Positions 10,191 to 22,208 of a stretch of 64,000 bases of DNA are shown here, in pieces (within the stretch, counting starts at the first letter, position 1; every line of letters begins with the position of its first letter). Source of the DNA: Echinometra lucunter (taxonomy: Eukaryota > Echinodermata > Echinoidea > Camarodonta > Echinometridae); assembly GCA_029962745.1 (NCBI GenBank), contig CM057162.1:5587802-5651801 (forward strand). The letters run 5' to 3'. Made by a program: the position numbers and the translations under genes. The notes below the pieces were generated by a model. That model saw only the letters and a program-made list of their open reading frames with translations, was not told the DNA's origin and did not search any database.

Positions 10191-10690
10191 NNNNNNNNNN
10201 NNNNNNNNNNNNNNNNNNNNNNNNNNNNNNNNNNNNNNNNNNNNNNNNNNNNNNNNNNNNNNNNNNNNNNNNNNNNNNNNNNNNNNNNNNNNNNNNNNNN
10301 NNNNNNNNNNNNNNNNNNNNNNNNNNNNNNNNNNNNNNNNNNNNNNNNNNNNNNNNNNNNNNNNNNNNNNNNNNNNNNNNNNNNNNNNNNNNNNNNNNNN
10401 NNNNNNNNNNNNNNNNNNNNNNNNNNNNNNNNNNNNNNNNNNNNNNNNNNNNNNNNNNNNNNNNNNNNNNNNNNNNNNNNNNNNNNNNNNNNNNNNNNNN
10501 NNNNNNNNNNNNNNNNNNNNNNNNNNNNNNNNNNNNNNNNNNNNNNNNNNNNNNNNNNNNNNNNNNNNNNNNNNNNNNNNNNNNNNNNNNNNNNNNNNNN
10601 NNNNNNNNNNNNNNNNNNNNNNNNNNNNNNNNNNNNNNNNNNNNNNNNNNNNNNNNNNNNNNNNNNNNNNNNNNNNNNNNNNNNNNNNNN
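10191..10690. other. Assembly gap of exactly 500 N
   Basis: All bases are N. The round length suggests a gap of unknown real size. By comparison with gene B (46983-47126), the transmembrane exon of gene A should lie here or just upstream. Confidence 0.98.
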
Positions 10691-10922
10691 TGTAAGTAGG
10701 CTACTTCAACTAACTTTTACAATAAACTGTAGGTAGCAACGATATAACGTTTTAACAATTTCTTATAATGATTATTTCACAACGAAAATTCAAGATATAT
10801 TGATCAGCTTTAATCGTGTTAATTGATTATTTTTTTTTACCACACTTTTGATGTTTTGTTATTCATTAATATGTCAACTACCACAATGAAATTCTAACAG
10901 ATTAAGTTTTTCTTTTACACAG

Positions 10923-11337
10923 ACAAGAATGGGTCACAGAAAGTTACTTCCAGGTTAGCATTTTACGATTGTTTATTGTTTTAGTAGGAAGAGTCTGAAA
11001 TACTACTTGAACACTCACGTTTTCTAAACTAAATGCTAATAATTATGTTGCAGTGTTTTTGTTTCTGAATGTAACCTTTGAATTCGTTACTCACCGTGAA
11101 ATTCTTATTCTATTTTAGAAATAATAATAGTAATAATGTATAAGAATAAATTGCAATGCGCCATATTCATTTGATAATCAATTAATGATAAAGGCGCAGA
11201 AGATGATATCTCATAAATTATGATCAACAGACAAAGGTGCATGAGGAGGGATAAGGGATTGAAAGATATTGGTAATAAATTATAGGCCAAATTAAACAGA
11301 TACTTTAAAAGATCATTTTTGAACACTTCACCTGAAC

Positions 11338-11382
<45 letters not shown>

Positions 11383-13558
11383 TTAAGTTTTTCCCATATC
11401 ATCCATCATGTAGGACATAACCTCTGATAATACTGAATTAGCTCCACTTGACATCAGAGAAACCTAAGTAACTGTTTTATCTTTCAGTAATGTGAGAGGT
11501 GGGTCTAATGAGACCAGCGACAACATGGCATATGAGATGATACAGAGTGGAGATAAAGGTAAGAACAAAATATCAGGATAATAGACACTTAAATCAAGTG
11601 TGAATCACATGTTTCGTGCATGCATAGTAAAGTATTTTCACAGCATATCACTGACGTTGATAAAATATCAAGGGTGTGATCTGTACCTGAAGGTACTTGA
11701 ACCAATAATATATTTTTAAATGGATAATCATGCAGCGTAAAGGTCGTGATACATAGCATTGGCGATAAGGGAAATATATTTTACAATCAGTTTAAAGTAA
11801 ATTTGATAATTAAATATGTTAAATATGTAATATAAGAGATATTTCTTCGCAAAGCTGAGAAGCAAAATGTTCCAAAGCAGTTTAACATGATCAATACTTC
11901 ATTCTGTATACTTGTTTGCAGTGCAATCATACTGTAACTGTACCATTTCAAATAAAGTTTATGGTCTATTATATTAAATCTTTTCTCTTTGATGAAGCCT
12001 AGGAGCTATGTGCCGAAATGAACGATAAATATGTTGAATTGTTGATGTGTTTAATTGTAAGTATCATTCACTATAACGATTTGATAATAAAATTAGGTTT
12101 ATTTAGCACTTAATAATCAACATTAAATTCTTATGTTTCCATTACATAGCATACACAGCTCTAAAGCTCAGTTCATCAGGAACTTCTCGCTCTGCAACCA
12201 TTGACCCTGAGAACGTGACGTTTTTCACCAGACTTGGGTCTATTGGACGGGGAGACTTCGGGGCTGTCTGGAAGGGAGAGTTCCGCTCAAACCAGGAACG
12301 AGCAGCAGTTGCTATCAGACAGATTCCTGGTGAGGTTTAAAACAAAAACAAATAAACAAAATAAAATATCATACAAATAAAATCAAAACGAAAACAAATA
12401 CACAGATATTGGGCGCAGTCCGAATCGACATCCATTCAGGTCGTAGGCGTCACATACAGTTCAATTTTAAAAATAAGAAGAAATTTAAGAAATCAATGTT
12501 CATTTATTTTATTTCTTTCAGTGAATGAATGGTCATGCCCAATGAAGAAAAAATTACCTTGATCATTATGAAAAAATATTTACGCATTCAACCCACATCT
12601 TTCCTGAAAATTTCCGGGTTCCTCTTACAACTCTATCAAGCAGTCTTTTGAAACTGAAAGCAAAGTCCAGTAATATTAAAAATATATATTATTTTTCAGA
12701 TCATGTGTCAAAATCAACCAACGTGCTTCAATCTGTCAAGGTTCTCTATGAGATAGCAGATCAACCGAATGTCGTCAGGTGTCTTGGATTCTGCAAAGAA
12801 CAAAGTAAGATAAATAAAGCATGATGTCACTATGCTAGGGAGCATCATGATATATTGATGAAAACCTTTGACGATCAAAATATAAACGAAAGGCTTATGG
12901 TTAATCTTTCCTTCATGCATACATCAGAAAGTTTTTACGTAAATTGTCTCGCTCAAAGCAACTGTTACTATTCTCAACTGACTATTATTATTCTTATTGT
13001 TTTCATTATCTTGGTTATTGTTTACACTCTATTATGGTACATCAGCCTTCAAAAGCGTGGAGGAATGACTACATTTTCAAAAACGGTAGATAACACTTTA
13101 ATGATGCTGGATTCAACACTATGAAGGTTGGAAGCCAGTATGTATAGCGTTGAATCCAGCATGTTCAAAATGTTAATCTACCATTTTGAAGATGTCACTC
13201 CGCCACCCTTTAAGTGGTGATTCAACATTTTAGTTTTCAAACAAATATATTTTTGCCATCTGCAAATGAATGCAGAGTAGGTAAACATTTTCTTTTGGAA
13301 AGGACATGATTAGGTTGGACACATGCTTATTTCTGGTAATTATATCACATTCAAGGATTGTTAACCTCAGTTTTCTGGCTAAAAAATGAAGGAAATTGTA
13401 GAAAATATATATTTTCCCCCAAGAAAAGCACGAACCTATTATTTTGATTATGATATGTCTATACTTCACGGTCAGTGTGCAATTCTTTTTATGGAAACAT
13501 CTTCAATTTCTTCATCAAGGAGCCAGCAGTATTTTTTCTTCCAACAGCATTCTGTGTA

Positions 13559-13595
<37 letters not shown>

Positions 13596-16074
13596 GGCGG
13601 GTAAGGGAGGATACATTATATTTAAGAAGAAAAATCACAAGAAAGGTGATTTTTTTACCACTATTGCAATTCTCAAAATGGTTGAACAAAACAATAACGA
13701 AATCTTAACCAAATATGGGGTTACTTTGGGGTATGCTCTCTTTTAAACCTTTTGGGTATCTACTGCCCGAAAATAAGTTTCTTTTTTAATGAAATTTACA
13801 GATTACTGATGAAATGAAGCTAACCAACTCCGTACTGGTGCATCTCTCATACACCAGTCAGGGCCTTCAATTTATGGTGGGTTCGGTGAAATTAATAAAT
13901 CAGGCTATCCCAAACCATAAACAACTGAAAATCCATGAATATTTATAATTTTTTTTTATGAACTTTATGACAAATTGTATCCAATTATTGATTTAGTACA
14001 TTCGATTTATATTTGCATGATTTGCCTAATGTTTATTATCCAGTTATTAGAAAAAAAATCGCCAATTGTCAAGATCGAAAGATCGAAAGATCGAAGGGCC
14101 GTTATAGACCGCCAGCTAAAACCTTTCATTACGCCCTGAAACGTTATCTTTAATTTTATTATGCAATTTGATGATGTTTAAACGAAATACGTTCTTAAAT
14201 CATGAAAGCAAGAACAACATCATGACCAAACAACATCATTTACGATGAAAGCACAAATAATATTATGACAGTAATAATGATAATCACTGATACACATAAA
14301 ACATAATATCATAGAAATAATCCACACCAATTTTCAGTGCAGAAGTGATCTTTGGAGTTATTGATTATGTACATAAAAAGAAATGACGGGCGTCGACGTC
14401 GATTAAAAACAAAAACAGTTGTTTTTGTCTAGTTGGACCAAGCAAGTATTTTTATAGATAAATTGATGTAATGATAATGTGTAATTATCATTTTAAGTGT
14501 TCTTTTTACGTTGTGGCGCATATGAAAGAGATTTTCTCTGAGCAAATACACATTTTGACTCCAGAAGATGACACGAACCCAGTCCATGCATGAATAAAGA
14601 CGCGGGGGCTTGGGACTTGATTTTTTTTTTTTTTGAGAAAGGATGGTCGTCAAACAATGATTTTTTAATCCACACTATTGAGCTTACACACTATTGAGAA
14701 GATAAAAAGGCGTATAAAACTCTACTTTACAGCGTGAAGTCTTTATTTCAACAATTACCTCTCCAAGCAGGAGCGGCGCTACATGGGGGAGGGCAGGGGG
14801 CGAATCCCCCCCCCCTAAAATTTTTCAAGTGATAAAAAACAAAGAAAAAAGAGGAGAAAAAGAAGAAAAAAGAGGAGGAAGAAGAAAGAAGAGGGTGGGG
14901 AAAGAGAGCCCTGGGGCTTGCAACTCTATAATACCCCTATTTGTTCATTTAAAACGTCAATAAATTCATCTGATGGGTCATCTTGCCACCCTATCAAAAT
15001 ACCCTGGCGCCGCCCCTGTCTACAAGGGATGACGACAAATACCCTGTTGACAAAAATTAGAAAAAACATCGGAGTATGCGGGAATAGAAGGGCTCACAGC
15101 ATAAACACTAACACGATAGTTCTTAATATTGCAATGCACAGGTGTGATACTCATTTTTTATTATCATTTTTGTAGGTAGTATCATCTATGAGTTTATTTC
15201 TGGGGGTACACTACTCACCCATCTACAGATGACAGGGGTACAATCTCAATCTACATACAGCAATCTTAAACCAAACAGAGTCCGCATTGATGAAGGCAGT
15301 CTACTCAACTTTGCTTGGCAAATAGCGAAGGGAATACAGTTTCTTGCATCAAAGAAGGTAATCTTATTTCATGACTTGCAGAGAGAGAGAGAGGGGGGGG
15401 GGGGGATGTACAAAAGGGAACCCGGGCACAAGAGAAGGGGAGGGGGGGGGGGGGAGGGCGATACAAATTTTGAGAATTTAGAGGTGTTCAGAAGGTTGCT
15501 GTGAATTTGACATGCGAATGAAAGCGAAACTGATATAAGCACGCTTAATTTAGCCTTTGGCAACTATGTAGTCATTGTTCAAATAGAAAGAACCGTTGTT
15601 AAATAGAATTGAATTGAACTGAAGAAATGAGTATGACATGAATAAGCTGATTTGAATGAATAAGGTTGAACGAAAATTAGGAAGAGGATTAATCGGAGGA
15701 GCATTGATGCGAATTAGAGGAGCTGAAGGAGAAAGATGAAGATTTGGAGGGAACCCTCCCCCCCCCCCCGGACGATGTGGCCCATAATTAAGATGAAGAT
15801 ACGTGAATATGTGGATAACATCTTTCCTGTTTATAATTATTTTTTCTCACTAGATCATCCATGGAGCGCTGTGTGCACACAATGTATTACTGGGTGACAG
15901 AAAGCAGTGTAAGTTATCCGATTATGGTCTCGCCTCATCACTGTTCAGCAACAGAGGTGTAAGTTTTCCTCCTTTTTTATCAAGAGATACGGTAGATTAA
16001 GAACATTAAGAACTGCATGAAAGCCTCAACATCATGATATGATGATGTGATATTATCATTATCATTATTATTAA

Positions 16075-16120
<46 letters not shown>

Positions 16121-19100
16121 TATTGTTATTATTATTATTATTATCATTATTATATTCATTTCATGTCACTGTGGTTTCTCAATGTATTAGAAACCTTTGC
16201 TGCTCTGAAGTAGCCTACATTTAATTTGCTCTGATAATACTCTGATTGATATTTTGTAAGTCTAAATGAACTACTTGACGGAACAGGAAGAAGAAGAAGA
16301 AAAAAAAAAACACACCACCATAACCTTTTCATATCACTATTTCCATTGGTTTTCTTCACATTTTTAGAAACCAACCAGATGGACTTCTCCTGAAACCATG
16401 GTTACTGGTATCCAATCCACGGAAGGAGATATCTGGTCATTTGGCATAGTCTTATGGGAAATAGTTACGCTAGGTATATACAGTGTGGTTGGCCTAATAT
16501 TCAGTAGAATGTAGAGTTATGATTATACTATTCAAGATATTCCAGAAAAGGTGGCATGAAAATTAATATTCCCTACAATAAAACATGACTTTTGCACTGA
16601 TGTTACAATGTCTGGGTTTTTTTTACCTTTATGTCACTGCATGTATAGTTCGAATCCTTTGTTACTTAATGATGTAATTTCTTGCAAAGTCACTTCATTC
16701 TGAATCCTAAAAAATATGATAATAATAATTAATCATTAAGAATCCTTCACCTACCTTTACATGAAATCCTATTCATATGGAATGATATGCTGGTCGTTAC
16801 GAACAAAAAGAAATATAAATCTTCAAAGCATTTGATATTTTTGTTTATATATTATAAGTTCTTCTGAATGTAAAAAGTAATAATATCCGTACTGGGTACT
16901 ACTAAGAAGATGAAACTTTCTCGCTTCTCTTTACTCACCTCATTCTATATTTCCTTTTTTCTATCTACAGTGCAGTATATAATGTTTTTTTTTTATCCTT
17001 TACATGTTATGTTCCCATTGTATTTCAATGAGTAATTTTAAGTTATCACAAAATTAAAACCTTGGCTTTTTAAGATCCCACCCTCATTGCTATATGTTTA
17101 GGTTTTAACTACGAGGGTGATTTTAAATTCTCACAGTAGCAGTCATATTACTTTTGTTTATTCAATTTAGGCATCTAAAAGTTACTACTCAAGCTGCTAC
17201 CCTGATTTTTCTTTACATGTTTACTCTGTGTTTATTTCACGAAGGTGCTAGGCCATACCCTAATATGACCTTTGACGCGGTGCAGAAAGAGGTTTCCACT
17301 GGTTACAAGATGCCACGCCCTCGCCATTGTGGGCAAGAATTGTAAGAAATCCTTTATTCACCTCCTTCTCAACGTATTATTTCATCTTATTCATCATAGA
17401 CATTTTGATATTGAATTCATTATGGGACTGATCTTCCCTGGGTCTTACTAAATATGGCAGTGACAATGTTTGGAGTCATATGATCAGTCCCGAAATTCAC
17501 ATCCAACGTGATTAAGTTGATAGATGATATTCTAAAAAGTGGTGTTGTGTTCTAGTGTATCAGACTGTGGATCACATCGTTTGCGGTTTGTGCCCTGCCG
17601 TGGCACTTATACTGTATCTTTAGGCAAGACATTAATCTACAGTAAATGTGTACCCTGCAGAAAGAAATTCGTTAAAATGCAAGAGCTAAGAAGTAACAGC
17701 CGTGCTAAAATCGAGGTAATAACAGTGGAGAGCCAGATTGACAAACCCATACGAGAACCACCTGATGCTCAGTAAATATATACTGAGAGACTTCATAATT
17801 TGGTCTCATTAAAAAAACTGAGAAATTATATATTTCGCAATATAAACTGCACGATCGCCTCAGTAATACTGAGATTTTTTTAAATCTACATCTTCTTCTT
17901 ATTACCCAATATCTTGGAAAGTCATAGCAGCTTGCACAACAGGAATATCGTGCATCTCGGCGAAAAACGTGGCTAGACCAAGCATCCACCCATAATATAT
18001 CTTATGTACTGGACATTTGATGCATTCACAAGTCTGGGAATAGCTTGCCCATTCCTGTCTGTGGGTGATAAGAAGAAGGTGCAGATTATACAATTTCTCA
18101 GTATATTACTGAGGCGATTGCGTAATTTAAATTAAGAATGACATAAATTCTCAGTTTTTTACTGAGACAAAAAAAAAATAATTTCTCTCAGTATTATACA
18201 CAATAAGAAAAAAAAAAAGGTTCAAGTTTGCATCCTAAATGCAGCACTGGCAGCATCTTTTTGGGTGCAGTCTTGCACCCTACGCGAAAAAGGTGTTCTT
18301 GTTTGCACCCGGAATGCCCGTTTGCCCCCTATGTACAACTTTACACCTTTAAGGGTGCAGAAATTTTGCATTTTTCTATAGAGTAAAACTCTGCACCCTT
18401 TAGGGTGCAAAATGTAGCTAACTGCACCTTTAAACTTAAGGTGCAAAAAGCTTTTGATGATGCAAAGTTGCACCCAAAAAGGGGCTCCCAGTGATGCATT
18501 TGCAGGGTGCAAATTGTACCTTTTTTTCTCTACGTGTATTAAGGAAATCTGTCAATTGGGTGCGAAAACCCACTATGAGTATTGTTATATGGTTTTGTAT
18601 AAAAAAAAATTAAACACAAATCTTTCCAAAGCGGCTTTATGAGAGCATACTGACAAAATTGAGAGCTAAGGGCTAATATAATAGCTCAGTCTGAAGCAGA
18701 CACACCATACAGCTATTGATATATAAATGAAAAAAAGATGTATCTTAGAGCCTTTATTTCAGAAATCCAAATTTTAAATCTATAATCGATAATATTTTAT
18801 TTGTACGTTGCCTTTGTTAAACGGACGATGATAAACGATTTGAAATACTCATTAAAAAGTTTATAGGCATGATAGGAGACATCTTGCAAAACCCTAGTAG
18901 ATTTGTTTCAAATATTCCAGTGATTTCTCATAATCAGTAATTATCACCTTTATACAGATATACTTAAGAACTTAGAATCAAAACATGCACCGGCGTAGCT
19001 ATTTTCATAAGGGGGGCACAAGGGAGCCATGCCCCCCTGTTGATCGCCGAGCAAAAGAGAAAGAAAATTGATTTAAAAAAATAATAGTTAATAAAAGCCT

Positions 19101-20103
19101 AAAAAAAACTTTCATCGAGTTCACTTCCCATAACTTACCCTACTCGTACCCTGCGAAATGAAAGTAAAACGTAAATATGCCACTCCTCATATAAGTTACC
19201 CCTTATACTGAATTTAAGTGTGCAGAAAATGCCATTTTTATGCACGAATTTTCAAAAATCTCCCTACCTTGCCCCCTCCCTCCCACACCCTCCCCCACTT
19301 GGTCGCTTCGCTCCCTCGCCGTGCCTCCCTTTATGCCACTTCTCATATAAGTTACCCCTAACACTGAATTATTCATCCCCACCCTCCCACCCCCGCTCGG
19401 TCGCTTCGCTCCCTTGTCTCCCCCCCCCCCCCCTGTTGAAAATTTCTGGCTATGCCAGTGATAACATGTCTTTCCATTTTTACTCAAATACGATCAAAAA
19501 TAATAAGCACCTTATTGTCTTGTCATTTTGATAATTTCTTGTAGGTACACCATAATGAGTCGATGTTGGGAGAGAGAAGGCCAAAATCGTATCAGCCTCG
19601 ATGAGATCCTAAAGGCTTTGGAAAGAATTCTAGAAAAGACGCATGTGAGTTTTTCTTCAGTCTTTTACCACCGTAACTTCACAAGACATTCGTGGGATTT
19701 ATTCTACAAGTTCGCCTGTTAAATCATAATCAAAAACTGATCTACAAACTCTAAGAAATAATGCACAAGACTTTCGCTATAAAATAAATGTTTAAAGCAT
19801 AGTAATCTTTGGTGTCATTGAAGAGCGTCTATGGAGAAGACATATTTTAACCTTAAATCGAGTCTTAAATCATTTAATAAATTTCCTCGAATAGAAAATC
19901 TACCTTTACTTTTCAGTATAGTAATGAAATGTGGTCAGACAGAAAATGAATTTTGTTATTTCATCGTATTTCTTACTAGTAAAATAAGCAAATAATGATA
20001 TCTGCTTTCTGATTACAGTTTTATTGTTTTTCACTCCTCACAGGATTACTTGTCTCTCAGCGACTTAGACAAGGATCTCTACGCGTCTCCCCTGGACGTT
20101 TGA
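10923..20103 (+). CDS. Gene A: Ig-receptor tyrosine pseudokinase, 3' part
   Basis: Ten exons with GT-AG ends and matching phases: 10923-10953, 11488-11558, 12150-12329, 12700-12804, 15176-15357, 15854-15958, 16368-16473, 17245-17341, 19545-19644, 20044-20103 (stop TGA). They encode the juxtamembrane part and a whole kinase-like domain, 344 full codons plus stop. The glycine loop [17 protein letters not shown] and [12 protein letters not shown] show a receptor-tyrosine-kinase fold. The beta3 lysine is Arg (AVAIRQ), the alphaC Glu is Ser (VLQSVKVL) and the catalytic loop is HGALCAHN instead of HRDLAARN. Phosphotransfer is therefore not expected and a binding or scaffolding role is more likely. 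A C-terminal tail keeps DYLSL and LYASP tyrosines. The transmembrane and Ig exons are missing from the plus strand (gap and inversion). Exon sizes equal those of gene B except one 3-nt in-frame difference, so the pair arose by tandem duplication. The ligand is unknown. Confidence 0.88.
11341..11377. repeat. (AT)n microsatellite
   Basis: Uninterrupted AT dinucleotides in an intron of gene A. The matching position in gene B (about 48019) has only a short degenerate TA stretch. Confidence 0.95.
13048..13215. mobile_element. MITE-like inverted repeat, shared by genes A and B
   Basis: Arms of about 70 bases mirror each other. ATGCTGGATTCAACACTAT at about 13103 pairs with ATAGCGTTGAATCCAGCAT near 13148, and GTGGAGGAATGAC pairs with GTCACTCCGCCAC. 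The same element is in the matching intron of gene B (about 49727-49885), so it was inserted before the duplication. Confidence 0.7.
13560..13594. repeat. 35-base poly-G tract
   Basis: A continuous run of G in an intron of gene A. The matching place in gene B (about 50236) reads only CGGGGGAGGAGAGGGGAGG, so the run expanded after duplication. Glycine-run reading frames here are artefacts. Confidence 0.95.
14768..15018. mobile_element. MITE with CAGG(A/G)GCGGCGC terminal repeats
   Basis: The segment starts CAGGAGCGGCGCTACATGGG and ends ACCCTGGCGCCGCCCCTG. These termini are inverted copies of each other, around a purine-rich (GA/AAG) middle. The orthologous copy in gene B is 51604-51850. No coding content. 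Confidence 0.75.
15391..15453. repeat. GA run and poly-G tracts
   Basis: G-rich simple sequence directly after the exon ending at 15357, absent from the matching intron of gene B. It begins after a short GAGAGA stretch from 15381. Confidence 0.85.
16058..16153. repeat. (ATT)n microsatellite
   Basis: Imperfect ATT/TTA trinucleotide array with a few ATC and GTT variants, in the intron between the catalytic-loop exon and the SPE exon of gene A. Confidence 0.95.
17530..17680. mobile_element. Diverged tRNA-type SINE remnant
   Basis: The string TTCTAGTGTATCAGACTGTG, followed by CGGTTTGTGCCCTGCCGTGG and then TTAGGCAAGACATTAATCTA, resembles the A-box, B-box and conserved core order of invertebrate tRNA-derived SINEs. 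It lies in the same intron as a better-preserved SINE of gene B (53833-54040). Strongly degraded. Confidence 0.35.
17768..18200. mobile_element. About 430-bp multi-hairpin foldback element (CTCAGT...ACTGAG)
   Basis: Left and right halves are extended reverse complements. Each half carries several small palindromes of the form CTCAGTAnTACTGAG (for example near 17768, 17861, 18096, 18153), plus the mirrored blocks ATCGCCTCAGTAATACTGAG and CTCAGTATATTACTGAGGCG. The CTTCTTCTTATTACCC block also has its inverted partner (GGGTGATAAGAAGAAGG). No protein is encoded. Confidence 0.75.
18225..18526. repeat. Cluster of GGGTGCA/TGCACCC motifs in both orientations
   Basis: About a dozen copies of TTGCACCC or GGGTGCAA, with local pairs such as CACCTTTAAGGGTG and CACCCTTTAGGGTGC, packed into 300 bases of a gene A intron. 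The sequence can form several alternative hairpins. Not coding. Confidence 0.65.
18988..19460. mobile_element. Short element with CAC(C/T)GGC(G/A)TAGC terminal inverted repeats
   Basis: It begins CACCGGCGTAGCTATTTTCA and ends with the inverted form TTTCTGGCTATGCCAGTG. Inside are two direct copies of a segment reading CTCATATAAGTTACCCCT (about 19185 and 19340), C-rich tracts, and TCGCTTCGCTCCCT twice. Probably a non-autonomous DNA element. Confidence 0.6.
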
Positions 20104-20342
20104 ATTCACTCAAACCATCTTTAACAGTCTCCTTCCACTGAAGATTAATCATTGTATATCTGATATTATCTCAACAACATGATGTGATAACAAATTTTGA
20201 TAAACGTCGTCAAGCAATCCTGCCTTACTATTTCGTGTATACACTTCTTATCGAAGGACAGTGCACTAAACATTCGAAAAAATGGAAGTGCCGTTTCACC
20301 ATGTTTAAAGTTACTCTTTGCTGCTCACAATATGTTTTTGAA

Positions 20343-20348
20343 AATAAA
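20343..20348 (+). terminator. Candidate polyadenylation signal of gene A
   Basis: AATAAA about 240 bases after the gene A stop codon, the first canonical signal downstream. The cleavage site is not determined. Confidence 0.5.
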
Positions 20349-20486
20349 ATATATACATTTTCCTATAACTGCATCTACTCTACCTGACTCTTCGCAATTT
20401 GAACTTTGCAGTTCTCTTCTAATCTTGATAGTATTACTAACGTACCAGTGGTAAGGCTGCACAAGTTTTGATAAAGACTTACATTA

Positions 20487-20722
20487 TCCAACAAAAGTGA
20501 GTATACCCTTGAGGGTGTGCTTAACTTTTGTTGCCACAAATTTAAACAAAATCCTTCAGTTGTTAGATTATTGTTATGGAAGAGATAATTCCTATTAATA
20601 CCCACGTCACAGAAATTCGTTCTTCTCTATCATAGTTGTAATACATTTATTTAAGAATTTACATTTGAAATTTAACATTTTGTAAAGGGTGTACCCACTT
20701 CTGTTGGAAACTGTATATACAT
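20487..20722. mobile_element. Tc1/mariner-like MITE
   Basis: The left end CCAACAAAAGTGAGTATACC and right end GGGTGTACCCACTTCTGTTGG are inverted copies, and both flanks contain TA. Only about 235 bases and no transposase, so non-autonomous. Confidence 0.55.
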
Positions 20723-21091
20723 GTAGAGGGGACTTTGTCCATCAGGAAATGTTTTACTCTTTCCTACCCATTTTTGTTTCTATTGGTTCCCGATATTTGA
20801 ATCGCAAATAGCATGTTTCTGATTGCATATCATGCTAGTTTGTATGCTTCTGAGTTAAAGATGGTTTATAGGAATCCCATTTTTTCTTTTTCTTCAGCAT
20901 TTCTAATCTTGTTCTGGTCTAAAAATCTACATGTTAAGACCACCAGTCTTGCTGTTGTGGTGTTCTTTTATCTTTTGTTTTTTTACTTTTGTTTTTGCTC
21001 TGCCAGTGATCACATGTTCTAGTCTAGCATACTTACACAAACCTGTCATTGCCATCATATCAATTTACAGATCCCAACTATGCTTACAAAC

Positions 21092-21129
21092 CTGGGGGGG
21101 GGGGGGGGGGAGGAGGGGGGGGGGGGGGT
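21092..21129. repeat. Poly-G tract interrupted by AGGA
   Basis: Two G runs separated by AGGA. Low-complexity sequence, potentially G-quadruplex forming. No gene. Confidence 0.9.
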
Positions 21130-22169
21130 AACCATATTCAGGTAGTAGGAACCTTTTACATGTGGAAGTGTGTTCACTTCTAGAGTTCAGGATTTTGGAT
21201 TTTGCAGCAATGATTATTTGGGACTTTTCTCACAGGCATAGGTTTGTTCTCGGCGAGTACGGATGGGCATGCCGGACGATTCTCCACGATATTGTGTGTG
21301 GGGGGGGGGGGGGGGTCTCTCATCTTCAGAATTCCTACTCTCTGGTTACGGTTACCCCCCCCCCCCTCCCCGATTGTAATCTCACAAAAAGAACATTATT
21401 CTGCCATGTCAGGCAATGCATAGTCAAAGGCATAGTGTATTGTTTTTCAGACCCATTGCATGTTTTAGCTTGTAATGCATAGTCAGAGGCATAGTCTGTT
21501 GTTTTCAGACCCATTGCATGTTTTAACTTGTAATTTGCCATAATTTCGCATATCAGTGTTTTGGTTTAGCCTCAAAACTCTGGATAAAACTGTTATTTCA
21601 TCCCCCTTTTTTGTTACTACCGTCGATGCTTTATTTTGATAAACTAGCAACTGGGGGTACCCATCTTGCGTTCAAAACGATAATGAACTCAATTACTCAA
21701 AACTGCATTTTATAAGCTTTTCTTTTGTATAATCTGCCTAATTGTATGTATATCCCCCTTGCTACTATTTCTAATTTTTGCATTCTTTAATTCATTAAAA
21801 TTGCATTAAAAATGTTTTACAAGAATATATATACGTGTAATTGCGACCAAGGCTTTTATGTCGGCACGTATCCTCGTCGATAGTATCGATATCACGAGAA
21901 TTCTAGTTGGTAAGATCGTCGTGAAACGGTTTAGGAAGATGGGGGTGGGGGAGAATACGCAACATGTTAGAAGAATAATGCAAGTGCTGTTGGTTGGTGA
22001 TGACCTAGCTGGTCATGAGGGCGCTTTTTGCATATTCAGGATATGAATATAAGGATCTGGTGCACTGAAGAAAAAAAATAAAAAAATAATAACATAAGCA
22101 ATATACCACACAATAACAAACAACAAGTGACTATGCTTTGGGTGGAATTTTGGAAAATAATTCTCAGAG

Positions 22170-22208
22170 AAAAAATGTAAGTCTTGAAAACAAGACTTAC
22201 ATTTTTAA
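22170..22208. repeat. Perfect 17-bp-arm hairpin
   Basis: AAAAAATGTAAGTCTTG is followed by AAAA and then its exact reverse complement. Isolated in the A-B spacer. It could be the relic of a small palindromic element. Confidence 0.75.

Noticed and set aside
13386..13746. Glycine-run and proline-run reading frames
   Set aside because: Translations of the 35-base poly-G tract in an intron.
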